Assembly: GCF_030704535.1 (NCBI RefSeq) | Contig: NC_081818.1 | Span: 28,910,001 to 28,974,000 of the forward strand | DNA: 64,000 nt | From: Vitis vinifera | Lineage: Eukaryota; Streptophyta; Magnoliopsida; Vitales; Vitaceae | Direction: 5' to 3' | In this document: positions 25,101 to 40,100 of the stretch, one piece after another | How positions within the stretch are numbered: position 1 is the stretch's first letter | Layout of the letters: each line of letters begins with the position of its first letter | Position numbers and translations under genes: made by a program | Notes under the pieces: generated by a model | Database searches by the model: none | Seen by the model: the letters and a program-made list of their open reading frames with translations, nothing else | Told to the model about the DNA's origin: nothing

Positions 25101-28100
25101 CATGATTTTGTCAGTTAACATCACTGAAAACATGCATATGCACACTCACAAAGTACTGACCAAAATTGTAATATAAATACAAAAAGTATAACAACACAAA
25201 ATAACAAAGTACGAAAGTGGTGTTCATATGTGAAAAAAATATACTAGTATATTGAATTTTGAATTAACTTATCATTATTTAATAATATCTATAATTGGAA
25301 TTAATATATTTATTTATTATGGCAGACTAATGAGTTACATGAGATGATTGAACGTATAATCTAGCTCTCTAAATTGTTAATAAAAGGTCTTGGGGTGATA
25401 GTTACTGTTGTATATTTCATATGCACTTAGCTTTTGACCTCCCTTTTAGGTGCTTTTTTAATAAAAGCTCTTTGCCTATAAAGAAAGGTCCAGGGGTAAT
25501 GACTAACACATGTTTATATATTATACATATGTTCTTTCTTTATCAATTGGGTGGCCCTATTAAAATAAGGTAGGGGTGTGATCATTAACACAAACGCAAC
25601 CATACATATATTTGTAAATTCTTTCTTTATTGAGATGAGTTGTTGTTAAATGTTATGTCTTTGTTCTATTTATATTTTCCATATTGCTTGCAGGTTTGTG
25701 GGTTTGATCTCTTGCGTTGTGAGGGACGCTCATATGTCTGTGATGTGAATGGATGGAGTTTTGTGAAGAACTCTCACAAGTAATATTTGTTTTTTGTTTC
25801 TCCATTTTAAATACCCCTGTTACTGTATTTATGCATTTGCATTCACTTTGCTGCATATGGTTTGCTTTTGCATTGTAGTGGGTAGGAGTAGCTTTTTGTG
25901 TATTCCCCCTTGATTATGGCCTTTGGGTGCCTTTGGATACACCATGAATACTTAAGTGGACTTTTTGTTAGGTGCTGTTAATATGATAGATTTATGCCTG
26001 TCAAAAAAGAAAAAAGAAAAAAGAAGAAGAAGAAGAAATGTTTGCTTTTGCATTCTCAAAAATATGGCTCCTTCTACCTGCAAATTTGTTATCCTCTGAA
26101 ATTCTTAATTTTTCTAATAAAGTTTTAGTCCTTGCTGACAAACCCCATTTCTCTTCCTCTGTGCCTAAAAGAGGTAACCGAAAAAAGGGGCCAACCCTGT
26201 AATGTGGGAGTATCTTTATTACAGTAAATAGAGGGGAAGGATCTTTTTTCAATCTAAAAAGTAAAAATAAAATTATTTGTGTTCTCAAGCAACATAGCAT
26301 ATTTTAGAAGGGAATAGAAAACTTATTCTGATTTGTTAGCCAAAATGCAAGTTCATCAAATTATTATCAAAATTTTAGAATGTAAGGAAATTTTTAATCT
26401 TACTAGACAATTAAACTTTATAAAAAGAAATTGTTACACATGAGTTTGGGGAAAAACATTGTGATCCATATATTCTTATGAAATACTAGCAATAATTTTG
26501 AATGCTTCATAGTTATATGAGAGTCATAGAAATAAGAAGTGAATCAGTCATTTTCTAGCATTGTGTTTTTTATGCTCATGCTTGTTGCATGCACATTTGT
26601 TGGGTGCAATGTTCTTAGAGCCGGATGGCATCATGCGGTTGAAATATTTGAATTGTGAAATGGCCCTTGGTCTTTTCCCAAAACTGTACAGTTATAAAAT
26701 ATCTTAACCTTCTATAAGCTCTTTGTTTCATTATTTAATGACATCCTTAAGATTTAAAAAGTATTATGAGGGTATCATTCTTTCTCCCTTTTTTTTTTTT
26801 TCCATTTTTTGTCCTCATTCTTTTTCTTACATCACAAGCCAGCTGGTTGAACCAGTGAATTGGGACTGGACTTTTTCCTATTTCATACTGGTTCAGTTTC
26901 ATTATAATCTTAGGTCGTACAGAGCACACAGTTCAAGCACTTAAACACACTTTTCTGTGCAGCCTTCGGTCATGGGTTAGTTTGTACATAGGAGAAAGCT
27001 CAATGCCTTTAATTGATTTGGTAGATTGGGTGGCTCTAGATGAGAGAGGGAGTGGGGTTTTTTGGTCCTCTCTCTTTTATGGCAATACCTTTTGGCACCC
27101 TTTGTATACATCCAGAGTACTTTGGTGTATAGCTTCCTTCTCTTTTATTTATAATATTTTCTTGCTTGCTTATCAAAAAATAAAAATAAAATAACTGGTT
27201 CAATTTCAGAAATACTGATTGGATGTAGATGGAGCACTGCATTTTTATTTAATATCATCTCTTTATGCTTTTACCCAGAAAAAGCATGTGTCCACATGGA
27301 CAATCCAGAACTTTTATACATCTACGTGCATTTCAATACCTATGCATAGCACATATTATGGTTTTTGACATATATTCTTTACTCCATTTTCATCTTACTA
27401 TTTCAATAATCATTTTTTGTGTTGGTTGTAAAAATGTACACGGTATCTCTTTCCAACTACAGGTATTATGATGATGCTGCTTGTGTGTTGAGGAAGATGT
27501 TTATAGACGCGAAGGCCCCTCATCTTTCTTCAACAATTCCACCAACTTTACCTTGGAAGGTCAATGAACCCCTCCAGCCTTCGGAAGGATTAACACGTCA
27601 GGGGAGTGGGATCATTGGCACATTTGGACAGTCTGAGGAGCTAAGATGCGTTATTACTATTATTCGTCAGTAAGATCTATGTCATCCCATTTCTTTACTT
27701 AAATTAAGATGTAACCTTTCTCTCCCAGCTTAGTTGTGTTTTATTTGGGCAGTGGTGATAGGACTCCCAAACAGAAGGTGAAATTGAAAGTCACAGAGGA
27801 GAAGCTATTGAATTTGATGTTAAAATACAATGGGGGGAGGCCTAGATCTGAGGTGCTTACTTTCCCTTCATCTTTTTCTCATTTTGTTTTATTGTATTGT
27901 CAATATTCTTATTTATGTAATCGCTTATTAGATGGTGCATTTGTTGATGATCTCTTTTGCAGACAAAACTCAAGAGTGCTATCCAGTTGCAAGATTTGTT
28001 GGATGCCACACGGATGCTTGTACCACGCACAAGGTATCACTCTATATGTAAAAAATTGTTGGTTTAGGTGTGAAAGCATGGTCAGTGCTGCATCATATGC

Positions 28101-31100
28101 AAATCATTTTCAGGCAAACCTCCACCCCCTTCCCACCAATGGAAAAATCCCTCCCCCACCCAAAAAAAAAAAAACAAAAGGAAAAATCTTTTCCAGATTT
28201 TGACTTGCTTGAATACATGATTGTTACTGATGCCGTCTTGCATAGGTGAACAACCCAAGAGTACATTGTCACCATCTTAGGATCCAGTGTTCTTCTACTT
28301 TGGGCTTTGCCATGAATGTGGAGGTACATGCATACACTCTAGTAGGAACTTTGGCCAATACTTTAAGAGGTGGTTTGGTATCTAGCATGACATATGCAGC
28401 AGCTAGAATAGTAGCAATTCAATAATGTTTTGGAACATGCTTGTACATCCCCCCATTTCGACCCCAAAAGAAAACTAATAATAATTTGAATGATATTAAT
28501 TCAGCATCAAATTGCTTTAAAACAATTTTCTAGAAGTTCTTGTAGACTGAAAAACCTCACTCATCTCCTTCAGAGGCTACATCCATGTAATTCTTGAAAA
28601 GTCACCAATAAAATACATTATATATCTTTCACATACCCAACATGTACGTAGTGTGGATGGTTATTGAATAATTGTGGAAAACACGGAGACATTGTATCTT
28701 GAGTTCTTCTGTAGCTACCCTTTTTTTTTTATCCTTTTTAAATTTACTAACAGGTGGAAGTTCTTACACTAGTATATGCTCTTTCATAGTGGCTCTTGTT
28801 TGCCATTCCCAAATCTGTATTTTTTCTCCTTTTAAAGGTTAATATGTGTTCAATGTTTTACATGGTTGTCAATCATGGGTTGTCTTGCCATTTGAAGATC
28901 TGAGGTCTTAGTTGCATGATGGAGTTTGGTTTCCCATGAAGGTTACTTGTGTAGGTAACTAGCTTAGAAAACCACTTGCCTAAAAAAAAGTCCTTTCATA
29001 GGTTGCCAAGGTAGAAGGAATCATATTATTTTCTTTGTTCTTATTGCTATTGATTTGATTTTTCTTTTTTGACAGATTGTTCTTATTACTATTGATTGAT
29101 GCCTAGGGACAAATTTTTTTTTCCCCTCTTTTTTCATTACAGAAAGCTGCTCTGTCAAATGTAGAGTGCCCATGCACCCCGTTGATCATATAGTATGCAT
29201 TAGCTCAGAAGTAAAAGCAACATGAACTTAAGAGCATTAAAAGTTTTGGGTCCACTTCCAGGTCCTATTTTATTTTGAAATACAAAACAGCCCCCTACAC
29301 CATTTTTTATGCCCTTTTGGTTCATGTTAGTAACTGAAAATGGCAAACACACTTTTAATTTGCATATTGACTCTTATGCTAGGATAGCATTAATGATTAT
29401 GAACTAATGACAAAATTTCATATTATTTAGACCTGGTCGAGAAAGTGACAGTGAAGCAGAAGATCTTGAGCATGCTGAAAAACTTCGTCAAGTTAAAGCA
29501 GTCCTTGAAGAGGTCACTTGTTTAGTTTCTCTTGAAATTATGTGATTTCTTGAAATCATGCCTTTTTTTTTCTTTTTTCTATTATTATTTTCATCTATAG
29601 TGATAAGTGGTTTATTGTTTGCACATTTCTACCTGTGATACTTTTTTCCAGTAGACAACTGGTCATACACAACAGAATTCAGTATGGGACCTTATTCTTA
29701 TTTCTTCCAACCAGTGAATTGCTCCAAGTTCTATAACAGGTCATGGTTTTAATTTGAGTAGGAGTTTGCTGCAACCTGATGAATCTGGTGAACTTTCAGT
29801 AAACTTCAATCCTTTTTTCAAAGAAAAGCAATCGTTTTTGGTTGTTACAAGAGTGGTTTTCTTATGGTATTTGGGTCATGTTCCTTTTTGGTAGGAATTT
29901 GTTTATTTTTTATTTTATTTTGGGTTGCATGGAACCAGACCTGAAACCTATCTATCTCCTCTCCCAGTCCTTTGCCACCTGAGCCATGCCTCATGAGCCA
30001 ATGAGCAATGAAACTTATACAATTACTGCTATTTTTTGGGGGGTGGGGGGACAACTGAAGGAAAAAAAAAAAAAAACTTTAGAAAGCCCTTAGGGATTTG
30101 CTTTCATGTATCCCTTCCAATGACTGATTTCTCTATGAATTCTATTTTACTGAATTAAAGATTTATAATGTATTTTGACACCTCTTGTTTTGAAGAACTC
30201 TTATTAAACTGAAGACACGTTTTAAAGAAGTGAAGATTCCTGTTTTATGGGTTTTTTTGGTGTGTGTGTGGAAATTCATTGTAGGAAGCCTATCACCAAC
30301 TATCTTCATAACGGACTATGGATAACTGTTATAGAAATGGATTCATTATTAAAGATAGATTTTTTATCATTTGAGGGTTAATAAGATCCTGTTATAGATA
30401 ACCGTTAATAATGAGCCTAACAGTTGACCTTTTTAGGTCATTTTTATGTGAAAATTCAAAAGATCCTCCTCATTCCTTTACTACATCGTTAAGCTGCCCT
30501 GGATTTGTTCTCTTTTTCTTGATGTCATAAATGTTTGCTATCCAGGGGGGACATTTCTCTGGTATTTATCGGAAGGTTCAACTAAAGCCACTAAAGTGGG
30601 TTAAAGTTCCAAAAAGTAATGGTGAAGGTGAAGAAGAACGGCCTGTTGAAGCTCTTATGGTTCTTAAATATGGTGGTGTTCTTACACATGCTGGCAGAAA
30701 GCAGGTGCCAATGTTAATGACTCTTCCAGATGTTTTCTGTATTTTAATTTGTATTTGCATTTTAACCTTGAATTTGGATGATATCACTTTTGGAAATTAC
30801 ACCAATATTTATGCAAGTGTTCTTATATATACAAAATTATAGATGGATATTCCTGTCAATAATACATGTTGGGTATCCCTGCTTGTCTTTCAACCATTTA
30901 CCATTTATTTATTTTGTTTTTATTCCTTACTTTTCTTTGCAGGCAGAAGAACTAGGTAGATATTTTCGAAACAATATGTACCCAGGTTATACTTTCTTTT
31001 TCCTCTGGCATTTGCAATAGCTTGATGGTTATTTATTTATTTTTTCCTTCATTTTTCCCTTTGCATTTATGATAGCCCATTATGGAATTTCTGATTGTTT

Positions 31101-34100
31101 GAAAAGTTTGTTTGTTTTTCTATCCTGTAAATAGTTAGCTTTAAAGATGGGCGTGGCTATCAGAATCAATGAACTATTATTAGGCCATCACTAGCTGGCA
31201 ACAAACTGGATTATAGGTTTTCTGTGATTTTGCTTGGAAAACATGAATCCATACTGGTTCTTGATCAACCGAAAACTTCTTGAAATTGTCATTTAAATTT
31301 TGAAATGTGAATTCTGCATACCACCAAACTCAAAGGGGTAATCATGTCCCCAACAAAGTTGACCAGAGAGACGATGGATGCTCTTTTGACCAACCTATCG
31401 GCTTCTTGATTTGTTGATTTAGGTTTCCAAGTGGATGAACAGATCAAACTTCTAATGAGATCTTCATCCTGTGATTGTGTTTCCTTGCACCCCTCTGCTC
31501 ATTTGCCACCATGAATTATAGGTATCCAGCTCTCTTTTCATTTTCAAACCGTTTAGAAGAATCAATAACTTTGTTTAGATGGCTAACCCAACACCAGCTA
31601 CCTTGGGAAAGCATCAAATCATGTCACCTCCATGATCTCCAATGAGGTGGCCAATCGTCATCTGACATGGGCCACCCAGTGAGAAATCATCAATTTTTAA
31701 GCTTCAGAGCAACAATAGCGAATGAACCCTCTCTACCCACAACTCCACATCTCTGTTATGTGTGAGACAAGCTGACCTTCAATCCTACAAATGATGCTTA
31801 GGTTCATTTCCTACATATGGTATCACAACTCTTTTTATGGCATTGTGCTGTCTCAACCTTTATTTGGAAAGCCAATCTTTATCGTCTTCATACAAAACGA
31901 ATGTGGGTGTATATGTATAGATCAGTTAATTTTGTAGTTTTAAGGGTTTCTTGTGATAAGGTTTGCCTTGGTTTCCATGTTTTTTTTTCAAACCCATTGC
32001 AAGATGACTGTATGGATGCCATTCCTTGCCTGGGAAGTTCTGTTGCAAGTAGTGTCCACTTGATAATTAGTGGTTTAGGACATTGGAAAAATTGCATGAA
32101 CCAAATTTATGTCTGCAGGGCCAATCCTTTTGTGTGGATGAATTAATACCTGTGGTCTTCCTCTGCTTCTCTTGGTGATTTTTTTTTTTTTTTTTTTAAA
32201 TTGTTATTGTATGTAATTGCAGGTGAAGGCACTGGCCTGCTTCGCCTTCATAGTACTTATCGTCATGATCTAAAAATTTACAGCTCAGATGAGGGTCGTG
32301 TACAGGTACAGCCTTAATCATCTGCATAATCCTTGGTTGTTTCATCTGCCCCCCAAGCCTTTGGAGTGTGCCAGTGGAAGGCATAGTTGTTATCCACTTT
32401 TCCTGCTTGTGGTCCAATTTTTGTAGACTGGATTGCCAAATATTAGAACCATTTTCCTATCAAATAATCAAACACACTACAACCAGTATTCTCAAAAGCA
32501 AAAGGCAATAGGAGTCCTTTTAGCCTAAGGCAAAAGGCAAAAACAAGGCGATAGCCTGGGTCTTCAAGAGGTTACTTCTAGTTGTCCCGCCTTGCCTGGT
32601 GGTCTAGGCGACCTAGGCAATCGCATTTGCTAACACTGACTACAACCATTTGACCTTGGCTTCTGTTTCATTTATCAATTACATTATTTATTTTTTATAT
32701 ATGTTGGCAGATGTCAGCGGCAGCATTTGCTAAAGGCCTTCTTGATTTGGAAGGGCAATTAACGCCAATCCTGGTTTGTAGCCTTCCCTAAGATCTGTTT
32801 TAACAGCTGTTGGTGCCAAGTTATAAACTGTTTTTATTGTGTTTTTAAGGTTTCCCTTGTTAGCAAGGACTCATCTATGTTGGATGGACTTGACAATGCC
32901 AGTATTGAGATGGAAGAAGCTAAGGTTTATCTTCTTTCTTCACCGTCTTCTGCATGGTGGTTTTGCATTTTATATTGCCAAATTCAAAATTCTTATTTGA
33001 TCACCCTAAGTTTCCTCCATGAAGTAAAATTATTTAATTTGATGAGTGTGCATCTGTAAACATAAATCTTAAAGATTGTAACCAAATTTGTTGTACCTTG
33101 TAACCAAGTGATAACACTAAAGTATTTGGTATTTGCTTTTGCTTTCAATTTTGCTTCTTATTAGTAGCCTATCAAAATGGGGGGGGGGGGGGGGAATTTG
33201 GTTTCATGTGAGCAAGTAGTCAAGCAGTTAGTTTTTTCCCTTTCCTTAGTAAAATTCATTTTGGAAGCTACTGTAGTTGGGAAGAGAGAATACTAGAGAT
33301 CCTGAATTAAAAGACCAAGATATATTTTTTCTAAAATATACTTATGAACATGAAAATTTTTATGGCAGTAAAATTAAAAGTACTTTTGTGGCCTTGCCCT
33401 TCTTAAGACATGCAGGGTAAACCGATCACCCAGGTGAATCATAATACCAGGGTAGTGGATTGTAAGATTTCATAAATCGAATGCATTTACTATATTACAC
33501 TCAAAGTTTGAATTGTAAATTCAGTGCATTTTTGGTACTTACTGTGCAGTAATTTCAAATTGTTATATTTTATGAAATTTCAGTCCTTACAGTAAAATAC
33601 TGGGAAGGTCAATTAATTGGTGACTTAATGAACCAATATCTAATGAAATTTCAGGAGACAAAAAAAAGTAACAAGACAGACTAATATGGTTTGCTGATGC
33701 ATGATATTTCTTTTCCAGTTTTCAGCATCTTCAGAACTTATAGATGCCATGATAGTATTTCCTGATCCAGCTGATGATTTGTTTTCCTTTGTATAGGCTC
33801 GGTTGAATGAGATTATAACATCTGGTGCAAAGAATCATACCAATGGATCATCTGATGTTCCTTGGATGACTGATGGTGGTGGACTGCCTTCTAATGCTTC
33901 AGAACTTCTACCAAAATTGGTAATTGCATTTTTAAGTGAAACACTAAATGCTGAATTAGTTATCATTTCTTTTTTTGAAACAATACATTGTGCTTATGAT
34001 AAACTGAAACAAAGCCTTTCAGTTGAAACAATATTCTGCCTCCACACTCACACTCCCTCCAAATAAGATGTGGTCAACAAATCCATCTTATCGATCATCC

Positions 34101-37100
34101 ACTTTTTAACTCATTTATGTATCATATTGAAACAAAGCCTTAAACTCCTTTTGTTTTACCTAGGATTTCTCTTGTAGAAAATTTTGTGATACACAGGCTG
34201 GTGACTTATTGACTTGTTCAAAGAAGACTCACTAGGGAAATCTAAATTAGGTCTTCTTTCTGATACTCATTGTTGGTTTCTTAATTTCTATTGAATAGGT
34301 AAAATTGACTAAGAAGGTCACTGAACAAGTAAGACTACTAGCTAAGGATGAAGATGAGAATCTTTCAGTGACAAGTTCGTATGATGTGATTCCTCCATAT
34401 GACGAAGCAAAGGCACTTGGTAAGACCAATATTGATGTAGACCGTATTGCTGCTGGATTACCATGTGGTAGTGAGGGATTCCTTTTGATGTTTGCTCGCT
34501 GGAGAAAACTTGAGAGAGACTTATACAATGAACGCAAAGAGTAAGCATCTATAATTTTTTACATGTATCAGTATGGTTGTATGAGGAGCCAAGATTCTCA
34601 ACTGTTTGCTTTAATTTTTTCCCCTTATCTGAGGTATAATCAATGTTTTGATATTTAAGAAAAAATGGCTGTTTCAAACTTTTAACTATCACTCAATGTT
34701 TATAAATTTTTCTCTTTGATATAATTTCCAGTATATCAATGAAAGTTCTGAAATTTGTTTTGATTTTGTGGTCAGAATGGGAAAGATTTCTGAAACCATA
34801 TTTTAGTGTTGGGAATTTTAGAATTGTCCTGAGAGTTTGTCTGTTTCACTGACATTTTGTATTTACTTGCAGTCGATTTGATATAACACAAATTCCAGAT
34901 GTTTATGACTCTTGCAAGTAAGTCACATAGTTGAATTTTACCATTGGTTGCAAATTATCTGAAAGTAATTACATCTCAAATCATACTAATATGGTGGTTC
35001 TGAGCAGTAAACTATGGGAATATCTTTTGTTACCACATGATTTTCCAAGTACTGACCTTATTATGTCTGTATGATATTCCTTCCTAGCTTTCCACAGTTT
35101 GTTGCTCCTTAGTCCTCTCTCCCTCTCTCTGTAATAATCATAAGTTTGCCCCTTTCCAGAAATATTAGACTCAATGGCTGGTCTCTTGAAAACAAACTTA
35201 CAAACATAATCTGCACAAGTATGTCTTATCAAATGCTTGCTATACGTAGTGTCAGATAAGTATATACTCGCTTACAAACACAATCTGCACTAGCATGTCT
35301 TTATCAAATACTTGCAATACAGAGTGTCAGATAAGTATATCCTCATCTTGACTGTCTTCAAGAAGATGAGGCTAAGGGAATTGGAACCTTGTTTTTGTAA
35401 TATCATTTGACCTCTCACGAGAGTGGGGTGCTGCTTTGTTTTGGAACCCTAGATCTACAAAGCAAATAGTGGATAGCTTAGTTCCACATTGGGCTACTGC
35501 ACCAGAGGTTTTTCTAGAATCCCCTTGAGTGGTGCTTTCTGGGATGAGGTTGTTGGCTTTATGCTGGGTTTCATTTAGGGATTATGGAGGGTGTCTTGGG
35601 GTGCCTCACTGTATATTCTTGTCTGTCAGTGTTCGTTTGTGTTTGGTTATATATATATACCGAAAAGGAGAAGCATTTGGACTCGTAAGATTGGAAAGAT
35701 GTATTTTGGTCTCACTTTGTTTTAACTTGAGGGACCTTTGCCCTTACATATGGTGTGACACTGTGCAACTGGAGTTATTTTACATCTAATATTGGTCAAA
35801 TACTGACTGATCCTTGATGCAGTGTCATTTAATGGTTATACTATGAGGCAGTATTATCCATCTTTGAGTATAACCATTAAATGACACTGCATCAATGATC
35901 AGTCAGATACATTTGCATCAATTGATTTTAGCATGCCGCTTGCTTGACCGACCTATGGTTGCTAACGGTAACCAAAGTAGCTCCTTGAGATCAACCTTAA
36001 TGTCTAAACCTTTAAATTTTGTTGATGGGAACTCAAATTTCAACTTGTAAGAGAATTTGAAACAACACTCACACTCGTAATTTTCTTTTCTGTCTTCACC
36101 TTTAATTTTTCTTGATGCACAAACTTTTGATTCTTAGATCATGCAAGTTTGTACCAATTTTTTGGAATTTATTGCTCGACTTTCCTTGTAGATGGAGCAC
36201 TGAAAGTTGATAGTGGAACTTCATAGACCTTATTATTAAAGGAATTACATATCAAGATGGTTTTTACACTTGGGGAGGGAGATTAGTTTTTGCATATGAT
36301 GACAGGCAAACATTTTGAGTAATACATATTCATACTAGTACACGAAGCATCCATGTGGGTTTAACAATTTTACCTTGAATAAAAAGGGTGTACATATGGT
36401 GTGACAACAATGGCAAATTTTTTAATTGTTATTTTATTTTGTGTAAACCAGTTTGGTCCTTTTGTCTTCACTTATCTTATGTTGCTTCACTCTATTATGT
36501 ATTGAAATTGAGAATCAAGCTGATGGTTTTCCTTATTGAAAAATCATTAACAGTGTTCTATTAACAAAAAAGCTCCTTGCTCTTATATGAGTCCTTTATG
36601 TTCTATGCTAACATTGCTTGTGCTTTTGATTGTTGACCTGCCAATTCACAGATATGATCTCTTGCACAATGCACATCTTAATCTAGAAGATCTGGATGAG
36701 CTTTTCAAAGTTGCTCAGGTACAAATGGAATCAACACCAACAATATTTAGAAAAGAAAAGAAATCCTTCTATAAATGCCATTTCTTCCTCTACAGTTTTT
36801 TTTTTCTTTCTTTTTTTTTTGTTTTTGTTTTTGTTTTTTTTGTTTTTGTTTTGATATAATATCAAGTGATACAGGCTTTGTATCTATATAGCAATGCACT
36901 TTTTGGGACTCATTTCCTTAGCAACCTACTTTTGTGCATTCCTTAAATTCTGCCTTTTGTTGCTTGGTGCCTTACTATTAAAGATAATAAATATCCTTCA
37001 TTTCAAATCAAAGACCGTGGACAATATAATTAAGAAACCTGAATTATGGGGGTTGCAGGAAATCGATTGCAGCGGAAATGAGCCCCATTTATTGACCTTC

Positions 37101-40100
37101 CCTAGGAATGCATATCAATCATCAAATTACATCTAGTTACCCTTTTTGTAGGCTAAAGGTTGTGACCATTTTTGTAGGCTAAGGGTTGTCCATTTTGTTG
37201 TTGCAGTTACTTGCAGATGGTGTCATCCCAAATGAGTACGGCATTAACCCAAAGCAGAAGTTGAAGATTGGATCAAAGGTAAACCATTTTTTATAACATG
37301 GCATCTCATGTTACATTCTGCAATGTGATAATAAATTATGAATCAACCCTTTTTTGGGGACAGCAAACATTAAGATTTTGTTAATCCATGGATGGTCTTT
37401 TTCTTTTTCTTGTCTTTTCAATTGCTAATAGAGGATGCCCTTAATGTAAAAAGTTTCTTCTGTAAATTCATACTCTACACTAATGCTAGAGAAAAATCAT
37501 TGTAATACAAGACTCCTTAGTTTTATTTGTCAGGAACCATGAATTTAATAATTGGAACATTTGCATATAGTTGCTATTTCTTATTGCCATAGTGAACCAT
37601 GTATTAATTTTTTTTTTAACTTGATCATAATTGTATGGCAACCAATGGTGTAAAGGCCCAGTCATCGGGTTAATGATTCATAATTTTTTTTTTTTTTTTT
37701 TTGAGTAAGTGATCATAAGATATATATTAATGAAAAGAGCTATACACCAAATTACACAGGATGTATACAAATGGGCATCAAAAGGTTTAGTCCAGAAGAG
37801 GGAAAATACAAAAAAGTGCTCCCTCAGTTATAAGTTCTTCAAACATGTTCTCAGCATTGTAGATGAGTAGATTAGACAGTCTCACTGAAAATTACATGCA
37901 TTTTTTCCATTCTTTTCTTTCTTTTTTCTAGGGAATTAGTTCAATGAATTGAACAAATATATTCATTATTTAGGTGCATAAATAAATCCTATTGCTCATC
38001 CTTCTTTGTATTTACCATTCAATGCAATGAATATGTTGTTTCTAATAAGAATGTATGGGTGAAAATCGAAATAGAGCAGCTTGTAAGTCCACAAGAAAGG
38101 GATTGATCTTAGTGCCCATGTGCAAGAGGTAAGTGGACATAGACATAGCCAATAGCCCATTTAGTCATTTCAGGGGAGCAACTATCTTGAAAGGCAATAT
38201 GAAGCTTTATCAGACAAAACATGGGTTTATGTATGGGTCTGTGTGCATTTAGGTCTAAACAAGTGTGGGTACAAGTACAACAGTTAGAAATGTATGATAT
38301 GTCTAAAAGCAACATCCAGTTACTGTTGGTAGACAACTATCTGTGATTTCATCAACATGGTTAACCAGTTTTCGTAATTAGGTGCGCACAAATTTTCTTG
38401 AAATCCTTTTACAATGTGATGTATTTTTTCATGTCTAAAATCCTTATACAATCTCTGGCTTAATCTTGTAACTGGAATTCTATTTGTAGCACCAACTAAA
38501 TATTCATATTAATTACTTGTACCTAATTAATATTTGTTGAAACTCAGATTGCACGTCGTTTGTTGGGTAAAATTTTAATTGATCTGAGGAACACTCGTGA
38601 AGAAGCTATCAGTGTTGCTGAATTAAAGAGTAATCAAGACCAAGATTCAGTGTCTGCTAAATCTGGAAAGGAAGATGCAGATTACCATTCAAAGCCTCAC
38701 AATAAGAATGAAGACACAAGAAGATCTAGTACCACAAGTGAAAAGTCAATGGATCAAGATGACGATGATGACAAAGAGCCCCAATACCGTTTGGATCCCA
38801 AGTGAATACATGAACCACTTAAGTTTGTCTTAGTCCTGTACACCTCAATTATTTATATTAAGATTTCCTTGTTATTTTCAATCAGGTATGCAAATGTGAA
38901 GACACCAGAACGCCATGTGCGCACACGCCTCTATTTTACATCAGTGAGTTTCATACAATTCTAATGAATATATGTGAAAATAAAAACCACTGGTTTTCTT
39001 TTCTTCTGTTCATTTTTTGGTTCCTTATTTGCATGTGGTAATTTTATTAAATTTAAGTTGGAATCTTTTTTTTTTTTTTTTTGTGATAACAGGAATCACA
39101 CATCCATTCCCTAATGAATGTTCTCCGCTACTGTAACTTGGATGATTCTCTTCTTGGTGAGGATAGCCTTGTTTGCGATAATGCTTTGGAGCGATTGTAT
39201 AGAACTAAGGAGCTTGACTATATGAGTTATCTCGTGTTGAGGATGTTTGAGAACACAGAGGTTGGTATCATTGTTGATGTCAATCTATGTTCCATGTTTC
39301 AAATTTTTTAACTTTTGAAGCTTTTAAAGATTGGAGATGAATCAAAATTAGTAGGGAAGGAGCATGTTTATGCTGATTATCAGTCTGTTAATACCAACTC
39401 TTCATAGTGTTTGGTACCTTTTGAACATGGGTTTCAGTTAGATACACACACTCTTTAGAAAGTAATTTTTTCTTCTAATATTTATGTATAAATAAAGTTA
39501 TTTTGCTAATACCTTGAGTTTTTGAAATTGAACTGCAGGTAGCTCTGGAAGACCCGAAAAGATTCCGCATAGAGATGACTTTTAGTCGTGGTGCAGATCT
39601 ATCCCCCTTAGAGGTAAACATGTTCAATTAAAAGAACAGAAGTAGTTATTGAAAGTTTACCGAATAGATGAAGCTTATGATGTTCATCCCATCATTCATT
39701 GTAAATTTTTGGAACGTGCCCCATAACATACACCGACTCCTGGATTCATGCAATGGTTTCTAGTTTTAACTTACTGTAAAAAATTTATAGAAGTACACTA
39801 GTTCTTTAAATCTGCTTATTGAACACTGTTTTATTGCGCAATCAATCAGGAACTTCTTTGGCATGGGGTTGTTCATATACAAACTGTCCAAGCACATATA
39901 ACCGATGGATATCTTTTCTTGTTCCTGGGCCTTGTTGGCTTAGGTGGTGAAGGAATGGAGATGAGTTGGGTGGCCAGGAGTGGAGTGGTTGTAGGTCTAG
40001 GGTTCAAAACTAATAATATTTATGAAAGCTGACTTATATCTATCAATTATGTTTTGATGCTGGGAAAAGCAATAAATCTGTGTACTAATTTGTTTGAGTG

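Noticed and set aside
31310..31800. Possible antisense retroelement RNase H in VIH intron 17
   Set aside because: Only vague similarity in broken frames; no diagnostic motif.
32461..32640. GGCGA/TAGGC-rich stretch in VIH intron 18 resembling a foldback repeat
   Set aside because: Arms match too weakly by eye to set ends or a class.
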